From: Pseudomonas moraviensis
GTDB taxonomy: Bacteria > Pseudomonadota > Gammaproteobacteria > Pseudomonadales > Pseudomonadaceae
DNA length: 64,000 bases
Assembly: GCF_900105805.1 (NCBI RefSeq)
Contig: NZ_LT629788.1
Coordinates: 4,634,501 to 4,698,500 of the forward strand
Direction: 5' to 3'
In this document: one piece after another, positions 36,386-45,410 of the stretch
Layout of the letters: each line of letters opens with the position of its first letter
Position numbering within the stretch: position 1 is the stretch's first letter
The notes under the pieces: generated by a model
Told to the model about the DNA's origin: nothing
The model's input: only the letters and a program-made list of their open reading frames with translations
Database searches by the model: none
Position numbers and translations under genes: made by a program

Positions 36386-37045
36386 TCACTTCCTGGCAGC
36401 CACCATCGCCAAAAACGCCGGCATAGCTGCATCCTTGTCCGCCGCAATCCTCTGCACATGCGGATTCTGCTCAAGCCGCTCCAGCAACGCTTTCGCCTGT
36501 GGCATCTCGGCCAGCAAATCGATTCCGAACAGTTTCTGCCCAACTGCACAGGCCAGCGGCACGCTGTAGAGGAAATACAAATCGGCAATGCTCAGGCTGT
36601 CACCCGCCACATAAGGGGCGAACTTGCCGTGACGCCCCAGCGCTGCGAAGCCCAGCAGCAATTCGGAGCGGGTCTTTTCCTTGATCGCCTCAGGCAACGT
36701 CATGCCGAAAAACGCCTCGCCGTAACAGGCACGCCCCGGCAACTCGATGTACAACTCGATCTCCTTGGCAATCGCCAATACCTGCGCGCGTTCGAATGGA
36801 TCGCTGGGCAGCAGCGGCGTGCCCTTCTGTGATTGTTCGAGGTATTCGAGGATGATCGCGGTTTCGTTGATGTAACCGGCGTCGACACCCAGCACCGGGA
36901 ACTTGCCCCGCGGGCTGATGGCCAGTGATTGCGGAGTTTGTGTCGGGTAAAAAGTCACCTCTTCGAAGGGCAGACCTTTTTCCAGCAGCGCCAGTTTGAC
37001 CATGTTGAAGTAGTTGCTGACAGCGAATCCGTAGAGTTTGAACAT
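36386..37045 (-). CDS. glutathione S-transferase family protein
   Basis: 219 residues from the ATG at 37045, which lies 7 bases after GGAGG; a GTG three bases earlier is too close to that site. N-terminal thioredoxin-like domain (FKLYGFAVSNYFNMVKLALLEKG), with the GSH-binding cis-Pro and Glu/Thr region SPRGKFPVLGVDAGYINETAIILEYL. The C-terminal helical domain contains DSLSIADLYFLYSVPLA. Substrate unknown, probably detoxification or stress-related. Confidence 0.9.
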   Translation of the reverse strand: MFKLYGFAVSNYFNMVKLALLEKGLPFEEVTFYPTQTPQSLAISPRGKFPVLGVDAGYINETAIILEYLEQSQKGTPLLPSDPFERAQVLAIAKEIELYIELPGRACYGEAFFGMTLPEAIKEKTRSELLLGFAALGRHGKFAPYVAGDSLSIADLYFLYSVPLACAVGQKLFGIDLLAEMPQAKALLERLEQNPHVQRIAADKDAAMPAFLAMVAARK

Positions 37046-37168
37046 CACAGAGCCTCCAGGCCGTGCGGGGTGGGCAGTGCCTGTTTATAGATCGCGGCGG
37101 CGTTTCCCGCCAGCAGCATCACGCCGCTGAATGCGGGTAAACTGGCGCCTTTCCCTGAGGAGCCTGCC

Positions 37169-37459
37169 ATGAGCGAGCCGACAGATATCGTCAACGATGA
37201 CGACGAAGAAGCATTCACCGAAGCGACGCTGCTCGAAGCCATCGAGAACCAGATCGAAAGCGACAACCCGCCGGCGGCCAGGGCGACGTTGAACAAGCTG
37301 ACTTTGGTCGGCATGGACCGTGAGGAGATCCTCAATCTGATGGCTCACGTGCTGGCTTTCGAGATTGACGCGATGCTCGATGAAGACCGCCCGTTCGACA
37401 CCGAATGGTACGAAACGGCATTGCGCAAGCTGCCAGAGCTGCCACCGGAAAAACAGTAA
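37169..37459 (+). CDS. small acidic protein, function unknown
   Basis: 96 residues, strongly acidic at the N-terminus (DIVNDDDEEAFTEATLLEAIE). The remainder looks like a small helical protein, with EEILNLMAHVLAFEIDAMLDE and WYETALRKLPELPPEK. The ATG lies after GAGGAGCC at about 6-12 bases. I do not recognise a named family. Codon use is like the neighbours, so it is likely a real gene. Confidence 0.7.
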   Translation: MSEPTDIVNDDDEEAFTEATLLEAIENQIESDNPPAARATLNKLTLVGMDREEILNLMAHVLAFEIDAMLDEDRPFDTEWYETALRKLPELPPEKQ

Positions 37460-37469
37460 CCCCGATCCT

Positions 37470-37556
37470 GTAGGAGTGAGCCTGCTCGCGATAGCGTCTT
37501 TTCAAACACATCGGTGATGACTGAAAGAACGCGATCGCGAGCAGGCTCACTCCTAC
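37470..37556. repeat. REP doublet, GTAGGAGTGAGC subtype
   Basis: Inverted arms at 37470-37492 and 37534-37556. Confidence 0.9.
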
Positions 37557-37713
37557 AATGTTTGTTACGCCTCCATCCAGCCATCTGCCGTTACCCGACT
37601 ACACTGGAATTCGCCTCAAGACAAAATCCCCTGATCTGCGCACTGGACATGCCGCACCAGCGGGTTCACCTTAGAGGCGCTGTCGTCCAATTCCTAGAAA
37701 GTCTGGAGTCCTT

Positions 37714-37959
37714 ATGTCGCTTACCCCTGAGTTGGTTGCCGAACTGGAAGTCCTTGCACTCTTCAACCTGGACAGTTCCCAGGAAGGTCTGAAAATTCAT
37801 CAGACCGCTGCCCCGAAACACATCGCTGCTGCCAAGCGCCTCTTCGAAAAAGAACTTACCGACCAGCCCGATGGCGGGTATCTGACCAGCCTCGGTCGCG
37901 ATGCCGCGCAAAACGTGCAGACCGTACTGACGATTCTGAGAGAGCAGGAAACCGCCTGA
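37714..37959 (+). CDS. TIGR02647-family protein
   Basis: 81 residues, conserved in gamma-proteobacteria. MSLTPELVAELEVLALFNLDSSQ and HQTAAPKHIAAAKRLFEKELTD followed by DGGYLTSLGRDAAQNVQTVL are characteristic. A short ribosome-site-like GGAG (GTCTGGAGTCC) precedes the ATG. The function has not been assigned; TIGRFAM describes it as a DNA-binding-like protein in some records, which I cannot confirm here. Confidence 0.8.
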   Translation: MSLTPELVAELEVLALFNLDSSQEGLKIHQTAAPKHIAAAKRLFEKELTDQPDGGYLTSLGRDAAQNVQTVLTILREQETA

Positions 37960-38140
37960 TTTTCCCTGACTTTGCCCACGGGAACTCCTGCCACGGGATT
38001 TCCGCGGGCCCGCCTGATCGCTGTCGATAAAAATCTGCCGTCAAAAAACAAATTCAGCTTAAACGTCCTGCTGCGCAGAGGCTAAACTGCGGCCATTCCG
38101 AGACCTCCACGTCCGAGCCTGCAAGCCGGTTTGAGCTGAC

Positions 38141-40978
38141 ATGACGCGCACCCACGAAATCCGCCCCGACCTGGACGAAGGCATCGACCGCAAGGTACTC
38201 AGCCAACTGCGCGCACGTTTTCTCAAACTCAACGAAGGGCGCCTCGGCCGTGCGCTTGAAGGCTTGTCGACGCGCCAGCAAAGCGTATTGACGCTGTTGC
38301 CGCTGTTCTTCCACGTCAATCATCCCTTGCTGCCCGGTTATGTCTCGGGGAGTACGCCGGCCGGATTGTCCAATTATGAGCCGGACGCCAACACGCTAGC
38401 TGAGGCGCAACGGCTGACCCGCTCGTTCTCCTACAAACCGCGTCACGGCAGCAATCCGCCGCGACCGATTCACGGTCTGTTCCTGATGGGCAGCCTCGGC
38501 ACACTGGCCCAGGCCGATCAGAGCGATATGGACGTATGGGTCTGCCACGCGCCTGATCTTAGCGACAGCGAACTCAGTGAACTGAGCAAGAAATGCCAGT
38601 TGCTCGAAACCTGGGCCGCGGGTCAGGGCGCCGAGGCACATTTCTTCCTGATCGACCCGGCGCGGTTCGTGAAAGGCGAACGAGACTCGCAGCTGAGTTC
38701 GGAAAACTGCGGCAGCACCCAGCACTATCTGCTGCTCGACGAGTTTTACCGCACCGCAATCTGGCTGGCCGGGCGCACGCCAATCTGGTGGCTGGTGCCG
38801 GTCTATGAAGAAACGGCCTACGATGCCTACACCCATACCCTGCTGTCCAAACGCTTTATTCGCGCCGACGAGACGCTTGATCTGGGGCCGATGGCGACGA
38901 TTCCGCCGGGGGAATTCATCGGCGCCGGGTTGTGGCAGTTGTTCAAAGGCATCGAGTCGCCCTACAAGTCGGTGCTCAAACTGCTACTGACCGAGGTTTA
39001 CGCCAGCGAACATCCGCAGGTGCAGTGCCTGAGCCTGCGCTTCAAGAAGGCCGTGTTCGCCAATCAGCTCGATCTCGATGAGCTGGACCCGTACATGGTC
39101 GTGTACCGGCGTATCGAGGAATACCTGATTGCCCGCAACGAGCCGGAACGGCTTGAGCTGGTGCGCCGTGCGCTGTACCTGAAGGTCAACCGCAAGCTCA
39201 CCGGCAACAGCCGCAGCCAGGGCTGGCAACGCGCACTGCTCGAACGCCTGGCCGGCGAATGGCACTGGGATCAGCGACAACTGGCGCTGCTCGACAGTCG
39301 CAGTCAGTGGAAAGTGCGGCAGGTCAGCGCTGAGCGTCGCGCACTGGTCAACGAACTCAATTACAGCTATCGCTTCCTGACCCAGTTCGCCCGCAGCGAA
39401 CAGACCGTCAGCCTGATCAACAAGCGCGACCTCAATATCCTCGGCCGGCGCTTGTATGCGGCGTTCGAGCGCAAGGCCGACAAGGTCGAGTTCATCAATC
39501 CGGGCATCGCCCCGGACCTGGCCGAAGACACCCTGACCCTGGTGCAGTCACCGAACAAAAAGGAACCGGGGCAGACCCAGTGGGGCCTGTACAACGGCAG
39601 CCTCACGGCGCTGGAGTGGGAACACTTCGCGCCGATCAAGCGCAGTCGCGAACTGCTTGAACTGCTGACCTGGTGCCACCGCAACGGCGTGATCGACAGC
39701 AGCACGCGTCTGGCCCTGCATCCGGGCACCAGCGACTTGAGCGAGTTCGAGCTGTTCAACCTGCTTGGCAGCCTGCAGCAGTGCATCGCCCTGCCCTTGC
39801 CCACCGTGGCCGAAGAGCCCTTGCTGCGCGCCGCTGTGCCCAGCGAAGTGCTACTGCTGATCAACGTCGGCGTCGACCCGCTCAAGCACCACCGCGATCT
39901 GAACATCCTGATGACCACCGAGCGCACCGACTCGCTGAGCTATGCCGGCGTGCGCGAGAACCTCGTGCTGACCCTTGATCAGGTCACGCTCAACAGCTGG
40001 AACGAAGTGCTGGTCAATCGCTTCGACGGCCCGCACGCGCTGCTCGATTGCCTGCGCGATTACCTCAATAATCTGCCGCGCGGCCTCGTGCAGCCGTCGC
40101 TGAAGGTGCGCTGCTTCTGCCACAACCGTGCGCAATTCATTGCGCGCCGCGTCGAGGAAATCGTCGACACCGCCCAGACCCTATTGCTCAGCGACTTGAA
40201 TCACCGCTACCTGATCCAGGTGCAGCAGCACTATCACGTGCTGGAGCTGGTCCCAGGTCAGGTCAACCATGTTGCCCTCGCCACCCTGCCGGCGCTGCTC
40301 GATTATCTGGGCGAGGAACAACCGCGCTACAGCCCGCTGCACCTGGACCCGATGGCACTCGAGGATCACGATCTCGCGCTGATTCTGCCGATGGGTCAGC
40401 CGGAGTGCATTCAGGTGTTCTACCGCATCAGCGAACAGCAGGCCGAGCTGTACGTGCTGGATGAATTCAATGCCTTGTGGCAACAGCAGTTGCCGTACCA
40501 CGACGAGCAGAGTCTGCTGGTGCCGTTGCAGCGCTTTGTGCAATCGATCCAGTATCGCCGTGAAGCACGGCTGCCGATGGAAGGTGGCCCCGCGGGCAGT
40601 CCCGAAACCTTGTATTACCAGCTGTCAGGCCCGGGGCGATCGCGCAGAGTCGAAACCCGGCCGGCGCCGCAGACGCCAGCCAACAAACCGTTCTACGACG
40701 TGCAGGCGATCATTGGCAAAGCCGCGCACGGCGAAGTGCAGGTCACCCTGTATTGCAATCAGCGGGAATTCAGCGAGCTGGAGCATGGCGACCAGCTGTT
40801 CAGCGTGGTCGCCCGGGAGATCGTCGAGCAGCGCCGCGAGACCGAGCGCTATCGCTGCTACATCACCGACCTCGACCTGTCGGGTCTGCTCGGTGACGGG
40901 CACAGTTCAAGCAATCTGTATCTGCGCTACAAGGCGGACCTGGAGCGCTCTTTGAACGATGCGCTCGAACAGGTTTGA
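38141..40978 (+). CDS. cyaA: class I adenylate cyclase
   Basis: Makes cyclic AMP for the Vfr/Crp regulator. 945 residues, the usual size for class I enzymes (about 850-950). The N-terminal nucleotidyltransferase domain holds GLFLMGSLGTLAQADQSDMD and VWVCH near 110-135, with the GS and DxD catalytic residues. The class I region DFVFR-like FLIDPARFVKGE and the long helical C-terminal regulatory half follow. Monocistronic, with rnk converging 9 bases after it. Regulation cannot be read from the sequence. Confidence 0.96.
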   Translation: MTRTHEIRPDLDEGIDRKVLSQLRARFLKLNEGRLGRALEGLSTRQQSVLTLLPLFFHVNHPLLPGYVSGSTPAGLSNYEPDANTLAEAQRLTRSFSYKPRHGSNPPRPIHGLFLMGSLGTLAQADQSDMDVWVCHAPDLSDSELSELSKKCQLLETWAAGQGAEAHFFLIDPARFVKGERDSQLSSENCGSTQHYLLLDEFYRTAIWLAGRTPIWWLVPVYEETAYDAYTHTLLSKRFIRADETLDLGPMATIPPGEFIGAGLWQLFKGIESPYKSVLKLLLTEVYASEHPQVQCLSLRFKKAVFANQLDLDELDPYMVVYRRIEEYLIARNEPERLELVRRALYLKVNRKLTGNSRSQGWQRALLERLAGEWHWDQRQLALLDSRSQWKVRQVSAERRALVNELNYSYRFLTQFARSEQTVSLINKRDLNILGRRLYAAFERKADKVEFINPGIAPDLAEDTLTLVQSPNKKEPGQTQWGLYNGSLTALEWEHFAPIKRSRELLELLTWCHRNGVIDSSTRLALHPGTSDLSEFELFNLLGSLQQCIALPLPTVAEEPLLRAAVPSEVLLLINVGVDPLKHHRDLNILMTTERTDSLSYAGVRENLVLTLDQVTLNSWNEVLVNRFDGPHALLDCLRDYLNNLPRGLVQPSLKVRCFCHNRAQFIARRVEEIVDTAQTLLLSDLNHRYLIQVQQHYHVLELVPGQVNHVALATLPALLDYLGEEQPRYSPLHLDPMALEDHDLALILPMGQPECIQVFYRISEQQAELYVLDEFNALWQQQLPYHDEQSLLVPLQRFVQSIQYRREARLPMEGGPAGSPETLYYQLSGPGRSRRVETRPAPQTPANKPFYDVQAIIGKAAHGEVQVTLYCNQREFSELEHGDQLFSVVAREIVEQRRETERYRCYITDLDLSGLLGDGHSSSNLYLRYKADLERSLNDALEQV

Positions 40979-40987
40979 GGCAGGGAT

Positions 40988-41407
40988 TTATTCGGGAAAA
41001 GCGCCGCCGTTGACCGGTTGCGATTCCACTTCCAGCAAGGTCAGCTTCAGCGACTTGCCACCCGGAGCCGGCCAATCGATGTGCTGGCCGACCTTCAGAC
41101 CCAGCAGTGCACTGCCGACCGGGGCCAGAATGGAAATCTTGCCTTCGTCGGCGTTGGCGTCCCTGGGGTAGACCAGGGTCAGGTGGTAATCCTTGCCACT
41201 GCCTTCTTCGCGGCAATGCACACGGGAATTCATGGTCACGACATCGGCGGGCACTTCATCGTGGCCGACCACGGTATCGGCGCGGTCCAGCTCGGTTTGC
41301 AGCGCAATCACGCCCGGCGCAGCCTGGTCTTTGTCGCTCAGGCTGTCGATGAGGCGTTCCAGACGTTGCACGTCCAGACGGGTAAGGGTGATGGAAGGTG
41401 CGGTCAT
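40988..41407 (-). CDS. rnk: regulator of nucleoside diphosphate kinase Rnk
   Basis: GreA/GreB-like protein without the long coiled-coil reach; in E. coli it binds RNA polymerase near the secondary channel. In P. aeruginosa it influences Ndk levels. 139 residues from the ATG at 41407. N-terminal helical part (ITLTRLDVQRLERLIDSLSDK), then the GreA-type C-terminal domain (VTMNSRVHCREEGSGKDYHLTLVYP and ISILAPVGSALLGLKVGQHIDW). AAGGAG lies 12 bases upstream. It is separated from the upstream gene by a terminator. Confidence 0.92.
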   Translation of the reverse strand: MTAPSITLTRLDVQRLERLIDSLSDKDQAAPGVIALQTELDRADTVVGHDEVPADVVTMNSRVHCREEGSGKDYHLTLVYPRDANADEGKISILAPVGSALLGLKVGQHIDWPAPGGKSLKLTLLEVESQPVNGGAFPE

Positions 41408-41444
41408 GATCCAGGCAGACTCCTTTCTTCTGCACAAAAAAAGC

Positions 41445-41472
41445 AAAACCCCGCCAAAAAAGACGGGGTTTT
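41445..41472 (-). terminator. intrinsic terminator of the cyaY-DUF1289 unit
   Basis: AAAACCCCG (41445-41453) pairs with CGGGGTTTT (41464-41472). It lies downstream of the DUF1289 gene and upstream of rnk. Confidence 0.75.
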
Positions 41473-41533
41473 CACCGTGCCTCGGTGGTTTGAGGCGTCC
41501 GCGGACACTATCACAGCTCAAAAAATATACAAG

Positions 41534-41758
41534 TCACGCCCCGCTGGACTGCTTGCGCTGTGACGCCTGAGCGACGATCACCCGGCGCCGCTGATCATCC
41601 GCCGAGCGCCATTCGCGAATGTCTTCGACGTGGCGCGCGCAGCCGAGACAGACTTTCTGTTCGTCCAGTCGACAGACGCCTGTGCACGGCGAAGGCACCG
41701 CCGGACTGACGTTGCTGTAAAGCGGTTTCGGCGGGCGGACAGGCGCTGCATCAGTCAC
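41534..41758 (-). CDS. DUF1289 domain protein
   Basis: 74 residues with the family's cysteine pattern PSPCTGVCRLDEQKVCLGCAR: four cysteines, which could bind a metal or Fe-S cluster. It starts only 3 bases after the cyaY stop, so it is co-transcribed with the frataxin gene, which fits a role in iron or Fe-S handling (inference). Confidence 0.9.
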   Translation of the reverse strand: MTDAAPVRPPKPLYSNVSPAVPSPCTGVCRLDEQKVCLGCARHVEDIREWRSADDQRRRVIVAQASQRKQSSGA

Positions 41759-41761
41759 GAA

Positions 41762-42094
41762 TCACAGACCTTCGAAATCGAATTCAGCGCCAGCCTGCTG
41801 CTTGACGAGGCGCTGAAGCATTTCGCCGAGCTGCTCTTCGCTCTTGTCACACATCCAGCGCTCGCTTTCTTCGTCGTAGTCGAAGTGGAAGCCCCCGGAC
41901 ACCGCCGCCAGCCACAGCTGCCGCAAGGGTTCCTGGCGGCTGAAAATCAGCTGGCTGCCGTTTTCGAATTTGACCGTCAGCACGCCGGCCGAGCTTTCCA
42001 GATCGATGTCCAGATCGCTTTCGTCAAATATGTCTTCCAGTTTTTCCTGGGTTTCATCGACCAGATCGTGGAAACGGGCTTCGGACAAACTCAT
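41762..42094 (-). CDS. cyaY: iron-sulfur cluster assembly frataxin CyaY
   Basis: Bacterial frataxin, iron-binding regulator of cysteine desulfurase IscS. 110 residues, normal length. The acidic first helix (EARFHDLVDETQEKLEDIFD, with ESDLDIDLE) and the beta-sheet core VLTVKFENGSQLIFSRQEP and LRQLWLAAVSGGFHFDYDE are the frataxin hallmarks. Divergent from lptM. Confidence 0.96.
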   Translation of the reverse strand: MSLSEARFHDLVDETQEKLEDIFDESDLDIDLESSAGVLTVKFENGSQLIFSRQEPLRQLWLAAVSGGFHFDYDEESERWMCDKSEEQLGEMLQRLVKQQAGAEFDFEGL

Positions 42095-42407
42095 TGCGGC
42101 AACCTCAAAAATGTCTGATCAGGCTCAAGCGCCGAAAGATACGGACGCTGCCGGCCGATTGCAAAGTTTAACGACCAAGCACCTGTAGCCCATTCAACAC
42201 CGCCCCTGTGGGAGCGAGCCTGCTCGCGAAAGCGGTGTGTCAGGCAACGAACGTATCGAATGTTACAACCTCTTCGCGAGCAGGCTCGCGCCCACAGGGA
42301 TGATGCGCTTCTCAGGAGCACCGCCGGACGGGAACCCCCTCGCATAGGCAAGCTGCCGGGTGGCCGGTATACTCCGGCGCAATTAACGCATTTTCAAGGA
42401 TTTCGCC
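42095..42407. other. cyaY-lptM divergent region
   Basis: 313 bases without a gene. It contains a REP doublet at 42208-42295 and the promoters for cyaY and the lptM-lysA operon. Nothing else was recognised. Confidence 0.7.
42208..42295. repeat. REP doublet, GTGGGAGCGAGC subtype
   Basis: Inverted arms at 42208-42230 and 42273-42295; the right arm has one substitution (GCGCCCAC instead of GCTCCCAC). Confidence 0.9.
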
Positions 42408-42578
42408 ATGAAGCGCCTGATCTCTTCCCTTGCTGCGCTCGTCGCGGTTGCCTGCCTGGTATCGGCCTGTGGTCAGAAAGGCCCGCTGTACCTGCCCGAC
42501 GACGATCAGGACCCGGCCGAACAAGCCCAGTCTTCGCAAAAGCAGCCATCCAAGGCTCACAAGCACGACGTTTACTAA
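42408..42578 (+). CDS. lptM: LPS translocon maturation chaperone LptM (YifL), lipoprotein
   Basis: 56 residues. The signal peptide MKRLISSLAALVAVACLVSA has a lipobox-like VSAC and the invariant CGQKGPLYLP follows, the LptM hallmark. In E. coli LptM binds the LptD-LptE complex and promotes its disulfide maturation. The remainder is a short acidic Gln/Lys-rich tail. AAGGA lies 8 bases upstream of the ATG. It is followed by lysA after 9 bases, the conserved lptM-lysA-dapF order. Confidence 0.93.
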   Translation: MKRLISSLAALVAVACLVSACGQKGPLYLPDDDQDPAEQAQSSQKQPSKAHKHDVY

Positions 42579-42587
42579 GGGATCGCC

Positions 42588-43835
42588 ATGGACGCTTTTA
42601 ACTACCGTGGCGGGGAGCTGTTCGCGGAAGGTGTGGCGCTGTCCGCCATCGCCGACCGCTTCGGCACGCCCACTTACGTTTACTCGCGCGCACACATCCA
42701 AGCGCAGTATCTGGCCTACGCCGATGCGCTGGCTGGCATGCCGCATCTGGTCTGCTTCGCGGTCAAAGCCAACTCCAACCTCGGTGTCCTGAATGTCCTG
42801 GCCCGTCTCGGCGCCGGTTTCGACATCGTTTCCCGCGGCGAGCTGGAACGCGTACTGGCCGCTGGCGGCAGCGCCGACAAGATCGTCTTCTCCGGCGTCG
42901 GCAAGACCCGTGACGACATGCGTCGTGCCCTCGAAGTCGGGGTGCACTGCTTCAACGTCGAATCCACCGACGAGCTCGAGCGTCTTCAGCTGGTCGCAGC
43001 CGAGCTGGGTGTTCGCGCCCCGGTTTCGTTGCGGGTGAACCCGGACGTCGATGCCGGCACCCACCCGTACATTTCCACCGGTCTCAAAGAGAACAAGTTC
43101 GGCATCGCCATTGCCGACGCCGAAGACGTGTACGTGCGCGCCGCGCATCTGCCGAACCTGGAAGTGGTCGGTGTCGACTGCCACATCGGTTCGCAACTGA
43201 CCACCCTGCCGCCGTTCATCGACGCCCTGGATCGCCTGCTGGATCTGGTCGATCGCTTGGGCGATTGCGGCATTCATCTGCGCCACATCGATCTCGGTGG
43301 CGGCCTGGGTGTGCGTTATCGCGATGAAGAGCCGCCGCTGGCTGCCGACTACATCAAAGCCGTACGCGAGCGTCTCGACGGGCGTGATCTGGCGCTGGTG
43401 TTCGAGCCGGGCCGCTTCATCGTCGCCAATGGCGGCGTGCTGCTGACCCAGGTCGAGTACCTCAAGCATACCGAGCACAAGGATTTCGCCATCGTCGACG
43501 CGGCGATGAACGACCTGATCCGTCCGGCGCTGTACCAGGCGTGGATGGACGTCACGGCGGTGAAACCGCGCGACAGCGCTACACGCAAGTACGACATCGT
43601 CGGCCCGATCTGCGAAACCGGCGACTTCCTCGCCAAGGACCGTGAACTGGCGCTGGAAGAAGGCGACTTGCTGGCGGTGCATTCGGCCGGTGCCTACGGT
43701 TTCGTCATGAGCTCCAACTACAACACCCGCGGCCGTGCCGCTGAAGTGCTGGTGGATGGTGATCAGGTTTTTGAAGTGCGTCGCCGCGAAACCGTGGCCG
43801 AGCTGTTTGCCGGCGAAAGCCTGCTGCCGGAGTAA
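42588..43835 (+). CDS. lysA: diaminopimelate decarboxylase
   Basis: PLP enzyme that converts meso-diaminopimelate to lysine. 415 residues. The Schiff-base lysine is in HLVCFAVKANSNLGVL near residue 57. The phosphate-binding Gly region DLGGGLGVRY is near 238, and the C-terminal substrate residues CETGDFLAKDREL and SAGAYGFVMSSNYN carry the conserved Cys and Tyr. Second gene of the operon; dapF starts 3 bases after the stop. Confidence 0.98.
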   Translation: MDAFNYRGGELFAEGVALSAIADRFGTPTYVYSRAHIQAQYLAYADALAGMPHLVCFAVKANSNLGVLNVLARLGAGFDIVSRGELERVLAAGGSADKIVFSGVGKTRDDMRRALEVGVHCFNVESTDELERLQLVAAELGVRAPVSLRVNPDVDAGTHPYISTGLKENKFGIAIADAEDVYVRAAHLPNLEVVGVDCHIGSQLTTLPPFIDALDRLLDLVDRLGDCGIHLRHIDLGGGLGVRYRDEEPPLAADYIKAVRERLDGRDLALVFEPGRFIVANGGVLLTQVEYLKHTEHKDFAIVDAAMNDLIRPALYQAWMDVTAVKPRDSATRKYDIVGPICETGDFLAKDRELALEEGDLLAVHSAGAYGFVMSSNYNTRGRAAEVLVDGDQVFEVRRRETVAELFAGESLLPE

Positions 43836-43838
43836 CCC

Positions 43839-44669
43839 ATGCTGCTGCGTTTTACCAAAATGCACGGCCTGGGCAACGACTTCATGGTCCTCGACCTGGT
43901 CAGCCAGCACGCGCACATTCAGCCCAAACACGCCAAGCAATGGGGCGACCGCCACACCGGTATCGGTTTCGACCAGTTGCTGATCGTCGAAGCGCCGAGC
44001 AACCCGGACGTGGACTTTCGCTACCGGATCTTCAACTCCGACGGTTCGGAAGTGGAGCAATGCGGCAACGGTGCGCGCTGCTTCGCCCGCTTCGTGCTCG
44101 ACAAGCGTCTGACCGCCAAGCGGCAGATCCGCGTCGAGACCAAGGGCGGGATCATCGAACTGGACGTACGTAACGACGGCCAGATCGGCGTGAACATGGG
44201 CGCGCCGCGCCTGGTGCCGGCGGACATTCCATTCCAGGCGCCGGCCCAGGCCAACAGCTATCAGCTGGACGTCGATGGCACCACGGTCGAACTGGCCGCT
44301 GTGTCGATGGGCAATCCCCATGCGGTCATTCGCGTGGATGACATCAACAGCGCACCGGTGCATGAACTGGGGCCGAAGGTCGAACACCATCCGCGCTTCC
44401 CGGCGCGGGTCAATGTCGGTTTCCTTCAGGTCATCGACCGCCACCGCGCGCAACTGCGCGTGTGGGAGCGCGGCGCCGGGGAAACCCAGGCCTGTGGTAC
44501 CGGCGCCTGTGCGGCGGCGGTGGCGGCTATCAGTCAGGGGTGGATGGATTCGCCGCTGTTGATCGACCTGCCCGGCGGGCGTCTGTCCATCGAGTGGGCC
44601 GGCCCGGGCGAACCGGTATTGATGACCGGTCCGGCAGTGCGTGTCTACGAAGGACAAGTGCGTCTTTGA
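43839..44669 (+). CDS. dapF: diaminopimelate epimerase
   Basis: Converts LL- to meso-diaminopimelate for lysine and peptidoglycan. 276 residues. The two catalytic cysteines lie in SEVEQCGNGARCFARFV (about 73) and ETQACGTGACAAAVAA (about 217), in the two halves of the pseudo-symmetric fold. LRFTKMHGLGNDFMVLDLV is the typical N-terminus. The next gene starts 13 bases after its stop. Confidence 0.98.
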   Translation: MLLRFTKMHGLGNDFMVLDLVSQHAHIQPKHAKQWGDRHTGIGFDQLLIVEAPSNPDVDFRYRIFNSDGSEVEQCGNGARCFARFVLDKRLTAKRQIRVETKGGIIELDVRNDGQIGVNMGAPRLVPADIPFQAPAQANSYQLDVDGTTVELAAVSMGNPHAVIRVDDINSAPVHELGPKVEHHPRFPARVNVGFLQVIDRHRAQLRVWERGAGETQACGTGACAAAVAAISQGWMDSPLLIDLPGGRLSIEWAGPGEPVLMTGPAVRVYEGQVRL

Positions 44670-44682
44670 GCGAGCAGAAATC

Positions 44683-45408
44683 ATGACCGACAAGCCCCAG
44701 GTACCCGCCCGACCAGCCGACGAATCAGCGTCCGAGAGCCTTGAGGCAGCCGCGGTTGCCGCCTACCTTGAGGCTCACCCGGACTTCTTCGTCGAGCACG
44801 AAGAGCTGCTGCCGTCACTGCGCATTCCGCACCGACGTGGCGACACCGTGTCGCTGGTCGAGCGGCAGATGACAATCCTGCGCGACCGCAACATCGAAAT
44901 GCGCCATCGCCTTTCACATCTGATGGACGTGGCTCGTGACAACGATCGCCTGTTCGAAAAGACCCGGCGCCTGATCCTTGCGCTGATGGACGCGTCGACT
45001 CTGGAAGACGTGGTGATCAGTGTAGAAGACAGCCTGCGTCAGGACTTCCAGGTGCCTTTTGTCAGCCTGATCCTGCTCGGCGACAACCCGGCCCCGGTCG
45101 GCCGCTGGGTAACCCACGCCGATGCGCAAACCGCGATCGGCGGCCTGCTCACCGAAGGCAAAAGCGTCAGCGGCAGCCTGCGTGAACATGAGCTGGATTT
45201 CCTCTTCGGCGAAGAACAGCGCCAGCAGATCGGCTCGACCGCCGTGGTTGCCGTCAGCCATCAGGGCATCCACGGCATCCTGGCCATCGCCAGCCGTGAT
45301 CCGCAGCACTACAAGAGTTCGGTCGGCACCCTGTTCCTCAGCTACATCGCCGAGGTCATGGGCCGCGTGCTGCCACGGGTCAACAGCTCGCTGCGCTCGG
45401 TACGCTGA
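44683..45408 (+). CDS. DUF484 family protein, GAF-like
   Basis: 241 residues from the ATG at 44683; an upstream in-frame GTG inside dapF is unlikely. The region AAYLEAHPDFFVEHEELLPSL, then RGDTVSLVERQMTILRDRN, is the DUF484 signature. The C-terminal half is a GAF-like domain (TLEDVVISVEDSLRQDFQVP and GILAIASRDPQHYKSSVG). It always sits between dapF and xerC in gamma-proteobacteria; its function is unknown. xerC begins 2 bases after the stop. Confidence 0.9.
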   Translation: MTDKPQVPARPADESASESLEAAAVAAYLEAHPDFFVEHEELLPSLRIPHRRGDTVSLVERQMTILRDRNIEMRHRLSHLMDVARDNDRLFEKTRRLILALMDASTLEDVVISVEDSLRQDFQVPFVSLILLGDNPAPVGRWVTHADAQTAIGGLLTEGKSVSGSLREHELDFLFGEEQRQQIGSTAVVAVSHQGIHGILAIASRDPQHYKSSVGTLFLSYIAEVMGRVLPRVNSSLRSVR

Positions 45409-45410
45409 GC

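Noticed and set aside
42312..44693. A 793-codon minus-strand frame across lptM, lysA and dapF
   Set aside because: Antisense to three clearly identified genes; no domain or ribosome site. A shadow of G/C-ending codons.
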